Assembly: GCF_001610895.1 (NCBI RefSeq)
Contig: NZ_CP011273.1
Span: forward strand, 1,612,001 to 1,676,000
DNA from: Planctomyces sp. SH-PL62
GTDB taxonomy: Bacteria > Planctomycetota > Planctomycetia > Isosphaerales > Isosphaeraceae
Direction: 5' to 3'
Length of the DNA stretch: 64,000 nucleotides
The notes under the pieces were generated by a model that searched no databases, was not told the origin of the DNA, and worked only from the letters and a program-made list of their open reading frames with translations. Shown here piece after piece: positions 61,860 through 64,000 of this stretch; position 1 is the stretch's first letter, and every line of letters begins with the position of its first letter. Made by a program: the position numbers and the translations under genes.

Positions 61860-63179
61860 ATGGCGAGCAGTTTGCGCGAGGAGTTGGCGTCCCTCCGGAT
61901 CGAGCGGGCGAACGCCCCCCGACCGACCGTCGATCGCGCCTCCGCGACCGAGTCGCGGCCGGGGACCTCGACGGAATATCGGCGCCGCAAGGGCGTCGGC
62001 CTCCGGCTCGTCTCGTTGCTGTTCTGGCTGATCCCCCTGGGCGTCATCGGGGCCGCCGGCGCGGTGGGGTATAAACAGTACGATCAGATGCGCTCGAAGC
62101 CCGAGGTGACGATCGGCCTGGTCCAGCAGATGACGCTGGGCGAGGCCGAGAAGCTCCTGAGCTCCAAGGGCTACTTGAAGTCCCGGTATCAGGCGATGAT
62201 CGGCACCCGGATCGCCGGCCGCGTCGAGGAGATGCGGGTCACCGAGCGCGCGTCCGTCAAGAAGGGGGAGATCCTCGCCGTCATCGAGCACCACGACATG
62301 GACGCCATGCTCCTGCAGCGCAAGGCCGCCCTCTTGAAGGCGGAGGCCGACCTGGAGGAGGCCAAGGTCGACCTCTGGGACAAGGAACGTCAGGAGAAGC
62401 GGCTGGGGCGACTCTTCGAGAAGAGCATGACCCCCCAGGAAGACTACGACAAGGCCCTCGCCGCCCGCCGCGGCGCCGAGGCCCGGATCGCCGCCACCGA
62501 GGCGGCCATCCAAATGACCAGGTCGAACATCGACGAGATCGAGGCCACGATCCACCACCAGATGTACCTCTACGCCCCGTTCGACGGCACCGTCGTCGAG
62601 AAGCAGGGCGAGGTGGGCGAGATCATCAGCCCCATGGCGATGAGTTCGTCGCTGGGCCGTTCCGCCGTCGTCACGATCGCCGACCTGCGGAACATGGACG
62701 TCGAGGCCGACATCCCCGAGGAGCAGATGTACCGGGTGACCGAAGGCCAGCCGGCCGAGATCTCCGTGACCGCCGTCCCCTCCAAGCGTTATCGGGGGCG
62801 GCTTCGCCAGATCACGCCGATGGGCGACCGGACCCGGGCCACGGTGAAGGTCAAGGTCGAGATCCTCGACCCCGACGACAAGCTCTTCCCCGAGCTGGCC
62901 GCCACGGTCCACTTCCTTCCCGACAAGAAGTTCGCCGAGTCCGAGGCCAGCCGGGCCTTCCTCTACGTCCCGACCGAGGCCGTCTTCCAGGAGAACGGCC
63001 ATGACTGGGTCTGGCTGATGGACCGCGACTCGCGACTCTCCCGTCGGAAGATCGAGGTCGCCAACTCGAACCGAGGCTCCACCCGCGTCGAGTCCGGCCT
63101 CCAGGCGGACGACAAGGTCGTCCTGAATCCGACGTCCGGGCTCCGCGACGGCGCCGTCGTCCGCGAGGCCGCCCGCTGA
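61860..63179 (+). CDS. HlyD/MacA-type periplasmic adaptor protein
   Basis: 439 residues. Cytoplasmic N-terminus (1-45), one membrane helix (about 47-70), a lipoyl/barrel-sandwich half ([33 protein letters not shown]), a helical hairpin (about 145-230, [49 protein letters not shown]), the second lipoyl half ([20 protein letters not shown]) and a beta-barrel with [24 protein letters not shown]. It links an inner membrane transporter to the outer envelope. The following ABC ATPase gene, 109 bases on, makes a MacA-MacB-like system likely; permease genes would lie beyond the window. Confidence 0.9.
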   Translation: MASSLREELASLRIERANAPRPTVDRASATESRPGTSTEYRRRKGVGLRLVSLLFWLIPLGVIGAAGAVGYKQYDQMRSKPEVTIGLVQQMTLGEAEKLLSSKGYLKSRYQAMIGTRIAGRVEEMRVTERASVKKGEILAVIEHHDMDAMLLQRKAALLKAEADLEEAKVDLWDKERQEKRLGRLFEKSMTPQEDYDKALAARRGAEARIAATEAAIQMTRSNIDEIEATIHHQMYLYAPFDGTVVEKQGEVGEIISPMAMSSSLGRSAVVTIADLRNMDVEADIPEEQMYRVTEGQPAEISVTAVPSKRYRGRLRQITPMGDRTRATVKVKVEILDPDDKLFPELAATVHFLPDKKFAESEASRAFLYVPTEAVFQENGHDWVWLMDRDSRLSRRKIEVANSNRGSTRVESGLQADDKVVLNPTSGLRDGAVVREAAR

Positions 63180-63288
63180 CGACCGGCCCGAAGACGCTTC
63201 CCATGGGTCAGGTCCGCCGGCCGTCACCGCCGACGTCCCAGCGCGACCGGACGGAGCAGGAATCGCTTTCTTTTTCGAGAGGACCTTC

Positions 63289-64000
63289 ATGAACGCGTCG
63301 CCGTCGATCGAGCTGCGAGGGGTCGAGAAGGAGTACCGCCGCGACGAGTTCGTCGTCCCGGTCCTCTCGGGCCTCGACCTGACCGTCGCCGAGGGCGAGT
63401 ACCTGGCGCTCATGGGCCCGTCGGGCTCGGGCAAGACCACCCTGCTGAACCTGGTGGCGGGGCTCGACGTCGCCACCAGGGGCCAGGTCGTCGTCCACGG
63501 CCAGGACCTCGGTCGGCTCTCCGAGTCCGAGATCACCCGCTGGCGGGCCAACAACGTCGGCTTCATCTTCCAGACCTACAACCTCATCCCCGTCCTCACC
63601 GCGGCCGAGAACGTCGAACTCCCGCTGTTGCTCACCAAGCTCTCCCGCAAGCGTCGCCGCGAGAACGTCGCCACGGCGCTCCGCGTGGTCGGGCTCGAAG
63701 GTCGCGAGCACCACTACCCCCGGCAACTCTCCGGCGGCCAGGAGCAGCGGGTGGCGATCGCCCGCGCCATCGTCACCGACCCCTACCTGCTCGTCGCCGA
63801 CGAGCCCACCGGCGACCTCGACCGCAACACGGCCGACGAGATCCTGGAACTCCTGGAGCAGCTCAACCGCGAGTTCCAGAAGACCATCGTCATGGTCACG
63901 CACGACCCGCTGGCCGCCCGACGCGCCGGCCGGGTCCTCCACCTCGACAAGGGTCGTCTCGTGGACGACGTGATCAACGAATCCCCGATCTCGGCGGCCT
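63289..64000 (+). CDS. ABC transporter ATP-binding protein (MacB/LolD type), partial
   Basis: 237 codons, no stop before the window ends. Walker [10 protein letters not shown] (43-51), signature [14 protein letters not shown], Walker [13 protein letters not shown] and switch His in VMVTHDP are all intact. The family (MacB, LolD, FtsE, SalX type) couples ATP hydrolysis to FtsX-like permeases for export or lipoprotein release. GAGAGGA precedes the ATG. Since the sequence already covers a complete nucleotide-binding domain, the missing part is either a short tail or a fused permease. Probable operon with the adaptor gene upstream. Confidence 0.93.
   Translation, partial: MNASPSIELRGVEKEYRRDEFVVPVLSGLDLTVAEGEYLALMGPSGSGKTTLLNLVAGLDVATRGQVVVHGQDLGRLSESEITRWRANNVGFIFQTYNLIPVLTAAENVELPLLLTKLSRKRRRENVATALRVVGLEGREHHYPRQLSGGQEQRVAIARAIVTDPYLLVADEPTGDLDRNTADEILELLEQLNREFQKTIVMVTHDPLAARRAGRVLHLDKGRLVDDVINESPISAA

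Noticed and set aside
61652-62047. 131-codon minus-strand frame overlapping the adaptor gene start
   Set aside because: Mostly antisense to the HlyD-like gene and its leader; no ribosome-binding site, no domain.

Overview
The window is GC-rich bacterial chromosome that looks like a planctomycete, most probably family Isosphaeraceae (Paludisphaera/Singulisphaera-like). The main evidence is a DUF1559 protein with a type IV prepilin-like N-terminus, an ECF sigma factor fused through a membrane segment to a LolA-like domain, several protein families common in planctomycetes (ThuA-like, redoxin, DUF4198/kelch), a Pfa-type lipid synthase and dense GC-rich coding. This is a family-level inference from gene content, not a phylogeny. 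No rRNA, tRNA, CRISPR array, insertion sequence or prophage was recognised.

Layout. 0-3.2 kb (minus): a methyltransferase, a PfaD-type enoyl reductase and the start of a PfaA-type ketosynthase, which leaves the window. 3.4-5.1 kb: cysteine desulfurase and IscA-type Fe-S carrier behind a good sigma70-like promoter. 5.2-8.3 kb: an unrecognised protein and a GH10-like protein that has lost its acid/base glutamate. 8.3-14 kb: a translation and secretion block, ffh-rpsP-trmD-rplS-mnmA, with no rimM between rpsP and trmD, followed by a GT2-GtrA fusion. 14-22 kb: GT-C membrane glycosyltransferases, a 2-hydroxyacid dehydrogenase, a large DsbD with duplicated N-terminal domains, and a small phosphatase. 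22-26.5 kb: a Ser/Thr kinase with an altered catalytic loop, then a DUF1559 / lipoprotein / DUF4198-kelch cassette whose promoter carries a Fur-like palindrome.

26.5-33.8 kb: a DAB-type inorganic carbon uptake operon (dabA, a NuoL-like dabB and a second, NuoM-like antiporter subunit) facing a convergent beta-carbonic anhydrase gene. dabA is split by a one-base frame change in a run of seven G, inside a canonical -1 slippery heptamer, directly after the last predicted zinc ligand. This is the most interesting locus of the window.

33.9-41.2 kb (minus): rpmE-prfA-prmC, two thioredoxin-fold exported proteins, a ThuA-like protein, a lipoprotein overlapping a DUF2752 gene, and an acyltransferase. 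41.4-52.9 kb: the fused sigma factor, RbsC/RbsA sugar transporter genes behind lon, a site-2 protease, dapF, a sugar-binding lipoprotein 5 kb from its likely transporter, and an exported transglutaminase. 53-64 kb: a GNAT enzyme, a small basic protein, a glycine-rich RRM protein with a strong terminator, a polytopic membrane protein, a 1.6-kb gene-poor stretch with WD40-like debris, a coiled-coil protein, nnrD and larB, a DUF2135 (YfaP-like) protein, and an HlyD-type adaptor followed by a MacB/LolD-type ATPase that runs off the end.

Many long open frames lie antisense to these genes. They are ordinary by-products of high GC and are not listed. Positions of starts were chosen from ribosome-binding sites, domain boundaries and signal peptides.
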